This document shows positions 1 through 8,762 of a stretch of 64,000 nucleotides of DNA, piece after piece. Position numbers and translations under genes: made by a program. Origin of the DNA: Alphaproteobacteria bacterium. Lineage in GTDB: Bacteria; Myxococcota_A; UBA796; GCA-2862545. The stretch covers positions 1-64,000 of the forward strand of contig JACKEO010000011.1 of the NCBI GenBank assembly GCA_020632955.1, in the 5' to 3' direction. The notes under the pieces are model-generated. The model did not search any database and was not told the DNA's origin. It saw nothing but the letters and a program-made list of their open reading frames with translations. Every line of letters starts with the position of its first letter. Position 1 is the first letter of the stretch.

Positions 1-1425
1 CACCGCGAGGCACGGCCCTCCCCGCGCCGGGGGTGCCTCGTGGCCCGCGCGGGCCAGCTCGTAGGCCACGCCGTCCGCGGCCAGCCAGCGCCAACGGCCC
101 GACCCGGAGGCACGCAGCACCAGGGTGCGGGGAGCCACCTCCACGAGCGGGGCCGCCGCGAAGTCCTCGAGATCGGCGAGCAGGCGGGCCCGGCTGCCCG
201 CGAGCTCGATGGGCGTGAGCTCCTGTCCGAGCGACAGGGCCGCACCCGCGGCGCGCGCTCCGACGAGGAGCGCGAGGCCCACGGGGAGGAGCCCGGCGAG
301 CCCCCCCGCCCTGCCGACCAGCCCGTCGCGCAGACGGACGATCCCCACGGCGCCGAGCCAGGCGAGGCCCGGCGTGGCGGGGAGCAGGTAGCGGAGCGTG
401 GCCTCGTTCATGCGCACGGTGCGCGCCATCACCAGGTAGCCGGCGACCGCCACCACCCCGGCCAGGGCCACCCGGAGGTCCCGGTCCTCGCGACGACGGA
501 GCGCCCCCGCCGCACCGGCCACCGCCGCGAGCCCCGACAGCACCCCGAGCCAGGCGAGGCCGTGCGCTCCGGGCCCCAGGCGCAGGGCGTCGACGAGCCG
601 GACGAGGTTGCGACCGTCCCGCGCGGCCTCCGCCAGTCCCCAGAGGTTCTGGGCGTTCCAGCCCCCGGGGTCGCGGATCACGTCGAGGTCGGCCACGTGC
701 GAGGGTTCCTGGAGCAGCCGCGTGTTGGCCCAGCCCTCCGCGGCGTCGGCGGCCAGGTAGGGCGCGTAGGCGGCGCCCACGAGCAGCAGCGACAGCGCGC
801 CGTGGCGCAGCAGGCCACGGGGTCGACAGACGAGGGCCGCGAGGATCATCGGCAGACCCGCCAGCGCCACGGCGAGGTGGAGCTGGGTGCCGAGCGCCAC
901 GGCCAGCGCAGCCGCCGGCAGATGGCGCGCGTCGCGCTCCTGGGCGGTGCGCGCCGACGCCAGCAGCACCACCGTGGACCACAGCGGCGTGTAGGCCGGG
1001 TTCCAGAGCTGGCGCAGCGAGTCGGTGGCGGGGTCGGCCGCAACGGCCAGCCCCACCGCCAGCCCCGCGGCGAGCCGCCCATGCCGTCGCGCCACGCCCC
1101 ACGCGAGCAGTCCCAGGGCCAGCACCTCCAGCAGCAGCGCGAAGCGGTAGACCGCGCGGGCGGCGTCGGTGGCAGCCAGCGGCAGCGCCAGCAGCTCGTA
1201 GAGGAAGCCGCCGGGGATGCGCGCGCCCCCGCCGTAGGAGAGCTCCGCGGCGGCGTCGACCGGCGTGCCCCGCACCACGTCCAGCGCGCGGGCGAGCGCA
1301 CGGTCGGCCCAGATGAGGTGGACGTGGTCGGGCTCGAGCCAGCGCAGGGTCACCAGCGCAGCCGCCGCGGCCAGGGACAGCCCCAGCGCGAGTCCCCCCG
1401 CCAGGTCCCGGCGCGGTGCGCTCAC
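1..1425 (-). CDS. GT-C-like multipass membrane protein (partial, 3' end beyond window)
   Basis: About 475 codons are visible and the frame runs off the left edge without a stop. The start is a GTG overlapping the TGA stop of the upstream gene (GTGA at 1422-1425), which implies translational coupling. The N-terminus has an uncleaved hydrophobic segment, then a luminal-type loop with acidic residues (WLEPDHVHLIWADRAL), followed by some eight to ten hydrophobic segments and a soluble C-terminal part. This layout resembles GT-C glycosyltransferases of the ArnT/PMT (GT39) kind. No single catalytic motif is unambiguous, so substrate and donor are unknown. Confidence 0.6.
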   Translation of the reverse strand, partial: MSAPRRDLAGGLALGLSLAAAAALVTLRWLEPDHVHLIWADRALARALDVVRGTPVDAAAELSYGGGARIPGGFLYELLALPLAATDAARAVYRFALLLEVLALGLLAWGVARRHGRLAAGLAVGLAVAADPATDSLRQLWNPAYTPLWSTVVLLASARTAQERDARHLPAAALAVALGTQLHLAVALAGLPMILAALVCRPRGLLRHGALSLLLVGAAYAPYLAADAAEGWANTRLLQEPSHVADLDVIRDPGGWNAQNLWGLAEAARDGRNLVRLVDALRLGPGAHGLAWLGVLSGLAAVAGAAGALRRREDRDLRVALAGVVAVAGYLVMARTVRMNEATLRYLLPATPGLAWLGAVGIVRLRDGLVGRAGGLAGLLPVGLALLVGARAAGAALSLGQELTPIELAGSRARLLADLEDFAAAPLVEVAPRTLVLRASGSGRWRWLAADGVAYELARAGHEAPPARGGPCLAV

Positions 1426-2417
1426 CGGGCGACCGTCTCGGGCGACACCCGGCCCGCGGGCCACCCGCAGCGACGCACGAGCTCGAAGGCGTCCACCTCC
1501 TCGCGGGCACGCGACCCCACCCAGGGCGCCTCGGCGTCGTCGGTGGCCGCGCCCACCACGTCCACCCCCCAGTCGTCCCAGTCCTCGCACACGGCGTCGC
1601 CGGCCTCGTCGAGGCGCGCGGCGAGCCAGCGTCGCACCCGCGGCGTGTAGGTGGTGGGGTAGCGCAGCTCGTCCCAGTAGGGGTCCACCCAGTCCCGCCA
1701 CGAGAACGACCCGGTGCGCGCCAGGCAGCCGTCCTCGTCGTGCGTGACCGGGCTGCGGTCGGGGTCGAGCAGCGTCAGGTAGAACTGGAGACCCTGCCAG
1801 TTGGCGCGCAGATCCCCCCGCGAGAAGCCCGAGGACGTGGCCCAGCCCAGGTAGGTGTTCTCGGTGTACGTGCCCCAGCGCACGGCGCGGTCGGGACGCT
1901 CCCCCCCGCGGGACCGGCGAAGGTACTGGAAGCCGTCCTCGAGGAAGTGGTCCACCTTGTCGACGCCCACCTCGACGTCGGCCAGGCGCACCACCGAGCA
2001 GACGCCGGCCGCCGAGAGCACGGGCGCCACGCCGAAGGGGATGCCCTCGAAGACGTCGCCGCGGTCGCCGAAGGACCGACGCGGAAGGGCGGGATCGGTC
2101 TCGAGCCAGGCCGCCACGGCCCCGTAGCCGAGCGCCCTCAGCGCCCCACGCCCCTTCACCCGCGCGTCCACCGCGGCGAGCCGGTGGAAGCGTCGCACCA
2201 CCGCCCGCAGCGCGCGATCCACCGGCGCGCCGCACCCGAGGCGGGCGTCCACGTCGGCCACGGCCTCGTCCAGCAGGGCGAGGATGCGCGCGTCGGCGGC
2301 CGCCGTGATGTCGGGGACCGGGTCGGCCCGCCCGGTGAGCTGGTCGACCTCCCAGGCGTGTGCAAGCTTGGAGCAGAGCAGACCGCCGCACGCGATCTGC
2401 ACGAGGAGGCGCCGCAC
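1422..2417 (-). CDS. exported hypothetical protein
   Basis: A 331-residue protein with a short signal peptide (residues 1-21, ending KLAHA). The mature part has a conserved-looking segment GVDKVDHFLEDGFQYL near residue 150, then aromatic-rich stretches (TYTENTYLGWATSSG; WRDWVDPYWDELRYP) and a C-terminal CGWPAG. I do not recognise the family; proteins of this look occur in myxobacteria. It precedes the membrane transferase-like gene and overlaps it by 4 bp, so both probably act in the envelope. The start lies two bases from the divergent GTG at 2419, so the two promoters must lie inside the opposing genes or one start is further downstream. Confidence 0.6.
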   Translation of the reverse strand: MRRLLVQIACGGLLCSKLAHAWEVDQLTGRADPVPDITAAADARILALLDEAVADVDARLGCGAPVDRALRAVVRRFHRLAAVDARVKGRGALRALGYGAVAAWLETDPALPRRSFGDRGDVFEGIPFGVAPVLSAAGVCSVVRLADVEVGVDKVDHFLEDGFQYLRRSRGGERPDRAVRWGTYTENTYLGWATSSGFSRGDLRANWQGLQFYLTLLDPDRSPVTHDEDGCLARTGSFSWRDWVDPYWDELRYPTTYTPRVRRWLAARLDEAGDAVCEDWDDWGVDVVGAATDDAEAPWVGSRAREEVDAFELVRRCGWPAGRVSPETVAR

Positions 2418-2418
2418 C

Positions 2419-3273
2419 GTGTCGAACCCCCGCGAGGACCGCCGTACCCATGCCCCGAGGCGCGCGCGCGCGCACCTCGCGGCGCTCGCGGGTCTGCTGG
2501 CGATCGCGGCGCCGGCGGGTGCCTGCGAGGACGGCGATCACCTCGACGTGCTCACGCTCAACGCCTGGGGCCTGCCCGCCCCGATCGCGCCGCACCGCCC
2601 CGCCCGGATGGCGGCGATCGGGCGCTGGCTCGACGAGCTGGACGTGGACGTGGTGGGTCTGCAGGAGGTGTGGACCGGCGCCGCGCCGCTGCTGCCCGCC
2701 GAGCTGGTGCGCGCCCACCTGCCGGGCGACGACGGCCTCGCGCTGCGGGCCGCGGCGCTCTCGGGGGTCGCCACGCTGCGCTTCCACCACGCGCGCGGCT
2801 TCGACGCCTTCAAGCGCAAGGGCGCCCTGCGGGCCCGCATCGCCACCGGGGCGGGCGAGGTGTGGGTGGTCGACACCCACCTGCAGGCCGGCCACGGTCG
2901 CGCCAACGGCCGGGTGCGCGCCGCCCAGCTCGCCGAGCTCGTCGCATGGCTCGACGAGGTCGACGGCCCGGTGGTGCTGCTGGGCGACCTGAACCTCGAC
3001 GACGCGCGGCCCGAGGACGCCCTGGCCCTCGAGCGCCTCGACCGGGCCGGCTTCCGCGACGCCGCCACCACGCTGGGGCACCTCCAGGCCACCTACCCGG
3101 GCAACGGCCACCGCTACGATCGCATCCTGCTGCGGGACGGCGCCGTCCTCGCGCTGCAGGCCGAGGACCTGGCCGTGCTCGCCTACGACGACGATCCGCA
3201 CACCGCCGCGCCCACCCGCCTGTCCGACCACCTGCCCGTGCGGGCCCGCCTGCGCCTCGTGGCGCGCCGATGA
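2419..3273 (+). CDS. endonuclease/exonuclease/phosphatase-family protein, exported
   Basis: A 284-residue EEP-fold metal-dependent phosphoesterase. The family motifs are in order: LTLNAWGLP with the metal-binding Asn, LQEVW with the metal-binding Glu, VDTHLQA, LLGDLNLD and the C-terminal catalytic SDHLPV. A hydrophobic segment LAALAGLLAIAAPAGA before Cys marks a signal peptide, so it acts outside the cytoplasm. Substrates in this fold range from nucleic acids to phosphatidylinositols and sphingomyelin; the exported form near envelope genes favours a lipid or phosphodiester substrate, which is inference. I chose the GTG at 2419 because the next ATG in frame lies inside the conserved core. It heads an overlapping operon with two L,D-transpeptidase genes. 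Confidence 0.8.
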   Translation: MSNPREDRRTHAPRRARAHLAALAGLLAIAAPAGACEDGDHLDVLTLNAWGLPAPIAPHRPARMAAIGRWLDELDVDVVGLQEVWTGAAPLLPAELVRAHLPGDDGLALRAAALSGVATLRFHHARGFDAFKRKGALRARIATGAGEVWVVDTHLQAGHGRANGRVRAAQLAELVAWLDEVDGPVVLLGDLNLDDARPEDALALERLDRAGFRDAATTLGHLQATYPGNGHRYDRILLRDGAVLALQAEDLAVLAYDDDPHTAAPTRLSDHLPVRARLRLVARR

Positions 3274-3941
3274 GCCGGCGTCTCGGCCTGGCGCTCGGGC
3301 TCCTGGCCGCGTGGCCCGCGGCGGCCGAGCTCCCCGCCGACCGCGCGGTCGCCTCCGACGCCCCGCCCGAGGGCCTCGACCCGGTCGTGCTCGCCCGCGC
3401 CCGCGAGGCCCACGCCTGCGCCCGGGCCCGCGGCGACCTCGAGGGCGCCGCCCACCCCGACCACCTCGCGATCATCGACTTCGCGCGCCCCTCCACCGAC
3501 ACGCGCCTGTGGGTGCTCGACGTGGCCGCCGGGCGTCTGCTGCTGGCGAGTCGCGTGGCCCACGGCCAGCGCACCGGCGAGCTCACCGCCGCGGCCTTCT
3601 CGAACCTCCCGGGCTCCCACCAGTCCAGCCTGGGCGTGTTCCGCACCGCCGAGACCTACCTGGGCAAGCACGGCCGCTCCCTGCGCCTCGACGGCCTCGA
3701 GCCCGGCATCAACGACCTCGCCCGCGAGCGCGCGATCGTCGTGCACGGCGCCGACTACGCCACCGAGGACTTCGTCGACCGCCACGGCCGCCTGGGTCGC
3801 TCCTGGGGCTGCCCCGCGGTCGCGCCCGACGTGGTGGACCCCCTCCTCGACGCCCTCGAGGGCGGCGCGCTGCTCGTCGCCCACTACCCCGACGCGGACT
3901 GGCTCCAGTCCTCCACCTACCTGTCGTGCGACGCACGCTGA
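3270..3941 (+). CDS. murein L,D-transpeptidase catalytic-domain protein (YkuD_2-like)
   Basis: A 223-residue exported protein (signal peptide about residues 1-19, ending PAAAE). It shows the features of the YkuD_2 (PF13645) branch: SSLGVFRTAETYLGKHG, then IVVHGADYATEDF with the conserved His, and RLGRSWGCPAV, whose Cys is the expected nucleophile. The family cross-links or trims peptidoglycan through L,D bonds in the periplasm. Its ATG overlaps the stop of the EEP gene (ATGA), and the following L,D-transpeptidase starts inside its 3' end. The protein is compact and has no peptidoglycan-binding domain. Confidence 0.85.
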   Translation: MSRRLGLALGLLAAWPAAAELPADRAVASDAPPEGLDPVVLARAREAHACARARGDLEGAAHPDHLAIIDFARPSTDTRLWVLDVAAGRLLLASRVAHGQRTGELTAAAFSNLPGSHQSSLGVFRTAETYLGKHGRSLRLDGLEPGINDLARERAIVVHGADYATEDFVDRHGRLGRSWGCPAVAPDVVDPLLDALEGGALLVAHYPDADWLQSSTYLSCDAR

Positions 3942-5266
3942 TCGGCGTGGGCGCGGTGGGCCTCGTGGGCACCGCCTGGCTGGCCGTCCCGCAGGGCCCC
4001 GAGCCCGAGGTGCGCCAGGCCGGCGCGATCCTGAGGGTGCGAGAGGAGCCCCACACGCGCGCGCCCGTCGTCGGCCGGCTCGCGCCCGAGGCCGCCTTCC
4101 CCGTGTACGGCCGCGCCGAGCCGACGTCGGGCTGCCAGGACGGCTGGGGCGAGGTGGGCGGCGGCTGGAGCTGCCTCGACGGCACCCGCACGTCCGACGC
4201 GCCCGTCCGTCCCCAGCCCCGCCGGATCGCCTTCGATCCGCCCACGCCCGAGGAGTCCAAGGACTACTTCCGCACCGGCGCCTGGCCCCGGGACCCCGTG
4301 GACGAGGGCGAGGGCCTGCTGCCCTTCGTGTACGGCAAGCGCTGGCTCCAGTTCGCGGGCGCCGAGCACGCCTCGGTGGACGACTTCCTCGCCGACCGGC
4401 CGCTGGCGCCCCTGGGCGGCTTCACCAAGTACGCCTTCACCGACGTGATCGAGACGCCCAAGGGGACGGTGCTGGCGCGTCCGGACGGCCACGTGGTGCC
4501 GCTCGACGGCGTGTGGATCTACCCGGTGACCCGCTTCGTCGGCGTGGACCTGCGCGCCACGTCGCCCCCCGAGGGCGCCGTGCCCGCCTGGGCCATCCGT
4601 CGCGCCGGCCTGGATCTGCTGCCGGCGCCCGACGCGAAGGCCGAGCCCGTGGCCACCCTCGCCTACCACGCGCAGCTGTGGGCCCTGCCCCAGGCGGAGG
4701 CGCCCGACGGCTGGCTCCGCGTGCAGGCGCCGGACGGAACCGGGGGCTGGGTACGCCGGAGCGGTGGCCTGCGGGTCTGGCAGGAGGCGGGCCCCCCGGA
4801 GGAGGTGGCCGACGACGAGCTCTGGGTGGACGTGGACCTGCAGCAGCAGATCCTGGCGCTGCGCCAGGGTGCCGCCCTGCGCCACGTCACCCTCGTCTCC
4901 ACGGGCACCCGAGGGCACGAGACCCCCACCGGCCGCTTCCGCGTGATGGACAAGGCCGCCTGGTGGGACATGGCCAGCCTGCCGGAGTCCACCCAGCCCT
5001 ACCACCTCGAGCGGGTGCCCTGGGTGGTGCACTTCTGGCCCCGCTACGCGCTGCACGCCGCCTTCTGGCACGACGGCTTCGGCCAGGTGGTGAGCCATGG
5101 CTGCGTGAACCTCGCGCCCCGCGACGCGCAGGTGATCTTCGACGCCCTGTCGCCCACCCTGCCGCCAGGGTGGTGGACCGCCGAGGCCACCGAGGCGCGA
5201 CCGGGCACGCTCATCCGGGTGCGCGAGGGACGACGCACCGACGTGCCCGACCGCACGCGACGCTGA
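3926..5266 (+). CDS. L,D-transpeptidase (YkuD family) with SH3-like N-terminal part
   Basis: A 446-residue protein starting at a GTG that overlaps the previous gene by 16 bp. The N-terminus VRRTLIGVGAVGLVGTAWLAV is a signal or anchor. Residues about 35-85 (ILRVREEPHTRAPVVGRL ... GWGEVGGGWSCLDG) look like a bacterial SH3 repeat, with a second one around residues 220-270. The catalytic YkuD domain occupies roughly residues 295-430: STGTRGHETPTGRF, then the HAAFWH histidine pair and SHGCVNL with the nucleophilic Cys. It would form 3-3 cross-links or attach proteins to peptidoglycan. Two different L,D-transpeptidase types in one operon suggest dedicated wall remodelling. Confidence 0.88.
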   Translation: MRRTLIGVGAVGLVGTAWLAVPQGPEPEVRQAGAILRVREEPHTRAPVVGRLAPEAAFPVYGRAEPTSGCQDGWGEVGGGWSCLDGTRTSDAPVRPQPRRIAFDPPTPEESKDYFRTGAWPRDPVDEGEGLLPFVYGKRWLQFAGAEHASVDDFLADRPLAPLGGFTKYAFTDVIETPKGTVLARPDGHVVPLDGVWIYPVTRFVGVDLRATSPPEGAVPAWAIRRAGLDLLPAPDAKAEPVATLAYHAQLWALPQAEAPDGWLRVQAPDGTGGWVRRSGGLRVWQEAGPPEEVADDELWVDVDLQQQILALRQGAALRHVTLVSTGTRGHETPTGRFRVMDKAAWWDMASLPESTQPYHLERVPWVVHFWPRYALHAAFWHDGFGQVVSHGCVNLAPRDAQVIFDALSPTLPPGWWTAEATEARPGTLIRVREGRRTDVPDRTRR

Positions 5267-5269
5267 GCT

Positions 5270-6070
5270 CTAGGGAGCCCGGAAGCGCAGCACGAAGCGG
5301 TCGGTGAGCCCCCGCAGCCCCTCGTCGAAGACGTTGCGGGTGCGGTCGTCCTCGGGATGGCGGAGCAGATCGCTCCGGGCCTCCAGCACGAAGCCCGCCG
5401 CGGCCAGCTCGTCGAGGACCAGCTGCTCCTCCACGCGGTGCAGCGTCTTGACGTCGCGGGCCCCGCTGCCGACCGCCGCGTGGTGGTCGACCACGCCGAA
5501 GGTGCCGCCCGGCTTGAGCACCCGGCGGATCTCGGCGAGCACGGCCGGGCGGTCGAGCTCCATCCAGTAGGTGTCGTGCCAGAACAGCACCAGCAGCGCC
5601 GCGTCGAGGCTGTGGTCGGGCAGGCCCAGCGCGTCGAGCTCGCGGTCGGCACGCACCACGTGGGGCATCGCGAGGCGCGTCAGGCGCTCGCCCAGGGGGC
5701 CGTCGGCGAACTTCTCCACCACGTAGGCGTTGTTCTGCGCGACCACCCGGCCGCCGGGCCCCACCGCGTGGGCCAGGATCTCGGCGTAGTAGCCCCGCCC
5801 GGTCATCAGATCGGCCACGGCCATGCCGGGCTGGATGCCGAAGAAGGCCAGCACCTCCCCCGGGTGGCGCGCCGCGTCCCGGGCCCGATCCTCCTCGGGC
5901 CGTCCCGGCGCGGCCACCGCCGCCGCCAGGTGGGTCGGCAGCGAGGCGGCGGGCGCGTCGTCCCCTCGCGCCGGGGCCGAGGGCTCCGCGGCCGGGGGTG
6001 GGTCGACGGGCTGCGGCGGAGCGACGCCACAGGCGAGCAGGGCGAGCACGACGGGGACGAGGTGGAGCAT
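5270..6070 (-). CDS. class I SAM-dependent methyltransferase-like lipoprotein
   Basis: A 266-residue protein with a lipoprotein signal (LVPVVLALLAC) followed by a Pro/Ala linker. The core is a Rossmann methyltransferase: motif I is modified to VADLMTGRGYYAEILA, then GGRVVAQNNAYVV, LPDHSLDAALLVLFWHD and VLKPGGTFGVVDH. This matches a family of predicted extracytoplasmic methyltransferases annotated in many proteobacteria. SAM is not normally present outside the cytoplasm, so true methyltransferase activity is doubtful; the lipoprotein signal is clear. It converges with the L,D-transpeptidase gene, with only 3 bp between stops. Confidence 0.75.
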   Translation of the reverse strand: MLHLVPVVLALLACGVAPPQPVDPPPAAEPSAPARGDDAPAASLPTHLAAAVAAPGRPEEDRARDAARHPGEVLAFFGIQPGMAVADLMTGRGYYAEILAHAVGPGGRVVAQNNAYVVEKFADGPLGERLTRLAMPHVVRADRELDALGLPDHSLDAALLVLFWHDTYWMELDRPAVLAEIRRVLKPGGTFGVVDHHAAVGSGARDVKTLHRVEEQLVLDELAAAGFVLEARSDLLRHPEDDRTRNVFDEGLRGLTDRFVLRFRAP

Positions 6071-6172
6071 GCGACGCCCTAGCCCGCACCCCGCGTGCGG
6101 CCTGCCCGGATCTGTCACGCTACGGACCGCCAGCGGCCAGACGCCCTGCCCGCCTGCCGTGGTGGCGCCCGG

Positions 6173-7459
6173 ATGAGCCCTCCTCCCCCTCCGCGACGCG
6201 ATCCCGTGGCCGGGTGGCTGCAGGTGCTCGCGCTCGCCGTGGCGCTGCTGGCGTGGGGACTCGGCGGCGACGGACCGGCACGGCTGGACCACGACCTGGC
6301 CTACCGCCCCTGGTTCGTGCACCGGCCCGGGGTGTGGCCCGTCACGCTGGGCGCGGCGGCCCTCTTCGCGCTCGGTGGCTGGTGGGCGGCGGGTCGGCGC
6401 GCCGAGCCCACGGCGCCCGACCGGTCCTGGCTCCTGGCGGCACCCCTCGCGCTGGCCGGCTGGGCGCTGCGCCCACGTCAGCCCGGCGGCGACTACCCGG
6501 GCTTCGCCGACCTGGCCGTGGAGGCGGCCGGCCCGGGCGCCTCCCCGTGGGCGCACCCCACCGAGCCCGGTGCCAGCCTGCTGCACGGCCTGGTGGCGGG
6601 GCAGGCCTGGCGCCTCGATCCCGCGCTGCTGCGCGACGGCTTCGAGCTGCCGTCCAGCGTGGCCGGCCTCGTGGGCCTGGCCTGGGTGCTCGGACGTGGC
6701 CAGCACCTCACCCACGGCCGTCCCCTGGCCTGGCTCGCCCTCTGGCTGCCCACCGGCCTCGCCGCCGTGTGGTGGGGCGACGCCGAGCTCTACGCCTGGC
6801 CCATGGCGCTCACGGTCGGGATGCTGGTGGAGGGGAGCCGGGCCCCCGCGTCGCGGCGCTCGGCGGCGATGGCGCCGGTGCTGTGGGGCCTGGTGGTGTC
6901 GCTGCACCTGCTCGGCCTGCTGCTGGCACCCGCCGCCCTGCTCGTGCTCGCCGGCAGCGCGCGCCGTCGGGAGGGTCGCGCGCTCCTGGCGGCCGTCGCG
7001 GGTCTGGCCGCTGCCGCCGCGTGGACCGCCGCCCTCCTCGCCGTCGCGGGGGTCACGCCCACGTCGATCGCGGAGACGCTGTCCCTCACCGGCACCCGCC
7101 TGGCGTGGCGTCAGGCCGGCGAGGCGGGGCCGGCCGTGCGCCTCGACGCCTTCGCGCTGCTCCTGCCCTGGGCCCTGGGCGCCCTGCTCGCGGGGCGTCC
7201 TCCGCACCTGCGGGATCCGGTCGATCGGCTGCTGCTCGTCGCCGGCCTCGGTCCCGCGCTGATCGCCGTCGCCGGGCGCTCGACGCTCGCGGCCGGTGGA
7301 GACTGGAACCTGTGGGCCTTCTGCCTGGTGCCGCTGGGGCTGCTACTCGCCCGCCGGCTGCTGGGTCCCGACGGGGCGCCGAGGTGGTCGATCGCCGCCT
7401 GGAGCGCCTTCGCGGCCCTGTCCGTGGCCCCGTGGATCCTCGCGCGCGCCCTCCGCTGA
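6173..7459 (+). CDS. multipass membrane protein, glycosyltransferase-like
   Basis: A 428-residue, very hydrophobic protein with about ten membrane segments. The ATG at 6173 gives a short basic N-terminus (PPPPPRRDP) before the first helix; a longer start would add a non-hydrophobic, non-conserved leader. A loop after helix 3 (RQPGGDYPGFADLAVEAAG) carries acidic residues placed as in GT-C enzymes, but no diagnostic signature is visible. It is followed by two further membrane genes on the same strand. Product and substrate are unknown. Confidence 0.6.
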   Translation: MSPPPPPRRDPVAGWLQVLALAVALLAWGLGGDGPARLDHDLAYRPWFVHRPGVWPVTLGAAALFALGGWWAAGRRAEPTAPDRSWLLAAPLALAGWALRPRQPGGDYPGFADLAVEAAGPGASPWAHPTEPGASLLHGLVAGQAWRLDPALLRDGFELPSSVAGLVGLAWVLGRGQHLTHGRPLAWLALWLPTGLAAVWWGDAELYAWPMALTVGMLVEGSRAPASRRSAAMAPVLWGLVVSLHLLGLLLAPAALLVLAGSARRREGRALLAAVAGLAAAAAWTAALLAVAGVTPTSIAETLSLTGTRLAWRQAGEAGPAVRLDAFALLLPWALGALLAGRPPHLRDPVDRLLLVAGLGPALIAVAGRSTLAAGGDWNLWAFCLVPLGLLLARRLLGPDGAPRWSIAAWSAFAALSVAPWILARALR

Positions 7460-7552
7460 CCTGGCGCGCCGAACGATGTCGAACAAGGGGCGCTGAGGCC
7501 AGCGGATGACGTCGGGAGCGGGCACAACGCCCCCCCCGCCGAGGCCCCCGCC

Positions 7553-7972
7553 GTGAAGCCCACCCTGCCCACGCCCCGCGTGGCCATCCTCGTCGCGCTC
7601 GCCTACGCCCCGCTCGCCGCCTGGTTCAGCCCGATCTTCCCCTTCTGCACCGTGCCGATGTACGCGGACATCGGGGGCTACCACACGAGCCACGTGCCGA
7701 TCTTCCTCGCCGACGGCGAGCCGGCCGACCCTGCGGACTTCGTGGACTTCACGGGGATGGACGCCGAGGCCATCGTGCTGCCCCCGCCGGCGAGCCTCGA
7801 CTTCGTCACCGAGCGCCACCGCTGGTGGGTGTCCACCCACGCCTGGAACGAGGAGGGCCCCCCTCCCCCGGTGGAGGTGGCCTACGGCTGGGCGCTGTAC
7901 GAGGCCGGTGATCACGGCGTGGAGCGCGGCCCCTTCCACGTCGAGACGCGGGGGCACGCCCGCCTCCGATGA
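7553..7972 (+). CDS. small hypothetical protein with one membrane anchor
   Basis: A 139-residue protein. An N-terminal hydrophobic segment (VAILVALAYAPLAAWF) is followed by a soluble domain containing FPFCTVPMYAD and ERHRWWVSTHAW. The opening (ATP-poor, membrane segment, then PMY) resembles the small proteins often encoded beside HTTM/vitamin-K-carboxylase-like membrane proteins, and indeed the next gene is HTTM-like and overlaps it by 4 bp (ATGA at 7969-7972). Function unknown. Confidence 0.6.
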   Translation: MKPTLPTPRVAILVALAYAPLAAWFSPIFPFCTVPMYADIGGYHTSHVPIFLADGEPADPADFVDFTGMDAEAIVLPPPASLDFVTERHRWWVSTHAWNEEGPPPPVEVAYGWALYEAGDHGVERGPFHVETRGHARLR

Positions 7973-8762
7973 GCCTCGAGTCGCTCGCGCGGGGCCTCCT
8001 GGTCCTCGCCGTGCTCGGAGGGTGGATCGGGACCGTCAGCGTCCTGCCCTCCGTGCACGAGCTGCCCCATCCCTTCGGCCTGGCGCTCTACACGCCGCTG
8101 GCGTGGCTCACCATGCCCGCCGTCGTGATGGCCTGCACGGTGGCGCAGGTGCTCCTGCTGGGCCTCTGGGCGTCAGGCCGGGGTGGTCTCGCGGCGGTGC
8201 TCCCGTCGCTGGCGCTGGTGCAGACCTACGCCTTCGTGGAGGCGAGCTTCTCCGCCATCCCCGGCGATCTGGCCGGCCACGGCAAGGTGCTGCCCTACCT
8301 GGTGTGGCTCGGCCTGGAGGTGGGGCGCGCCGTGCGGCCCGGCCCGGCCGGTCACGCCCTCGGTGTCGAGCTGGGCTCCGGCATCGTGGGCGTCCTCTAC
8401 GTCATGGGGGGCTGAGCAAGCTGCAGACGGCGGGGCTGGGCTGGCTCGACGGCAAGGCGCTGACGCTGCTGGTGGCCGAGCGGCTGAGCGGTGCCCCCGC
8501 CCTCGTGCGGCCCGCGCTGGAGGTGCTCACCCGCTCGCCCGATCTGGGTGCGGTGCTCCTCGGGATCGCGCTCGTGGTGGAGCTGGGCGGCGCCGTGTTC
8601 TGGTGGCCGCGGGGCCGGCTGCCGTGGGCGGTGGCGGTGACGCTCATGCACGCCGGCATCGGCCTGGCGCTCGGCTACGTCTACGCCGAGTGGGTGCTCG
8701 CGATCTGGGCGCTCGTGGTGTGGACGCGACTCAAGGCGACGGCGCCAGCGGCGCCAGGCTGA
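7969..8762 (+). pseudogene. HTTM/DoxX-like membrane protein, split by a -1 frameshift in a G run
   Basis: The first frame (7969-8415) encodes 148 residues with four membrane segments and ends ...GVLYVMGG then stop. The adjoining frame continues without any usable start codon as LSKLQTAGLGWLDGKALTL and two to three further membrane segments, ending at 8762. Joined, the product is about 264 residues and has the KL...GLGWLDG segment typical of HTTM or DoxX-like proteins. The break is at a run of six G (8406-8411); seven G would restore the frame. It may be a sequencing error, a real mutation or slippage-dependent expression. The 3' end overlaps the convergent gene by 32 bp. Confidence 0.65.

Noticed and set aside
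40..1650. Very long open frame on the plus strand opposite the membrane protein gene
   Set aside because: Composition (Arg, Gly, Gln, His rich, no hydrophobic periodicity) is that of an antisense frame in GC-rich DNA; the minus strand encodes clear membrane helices.
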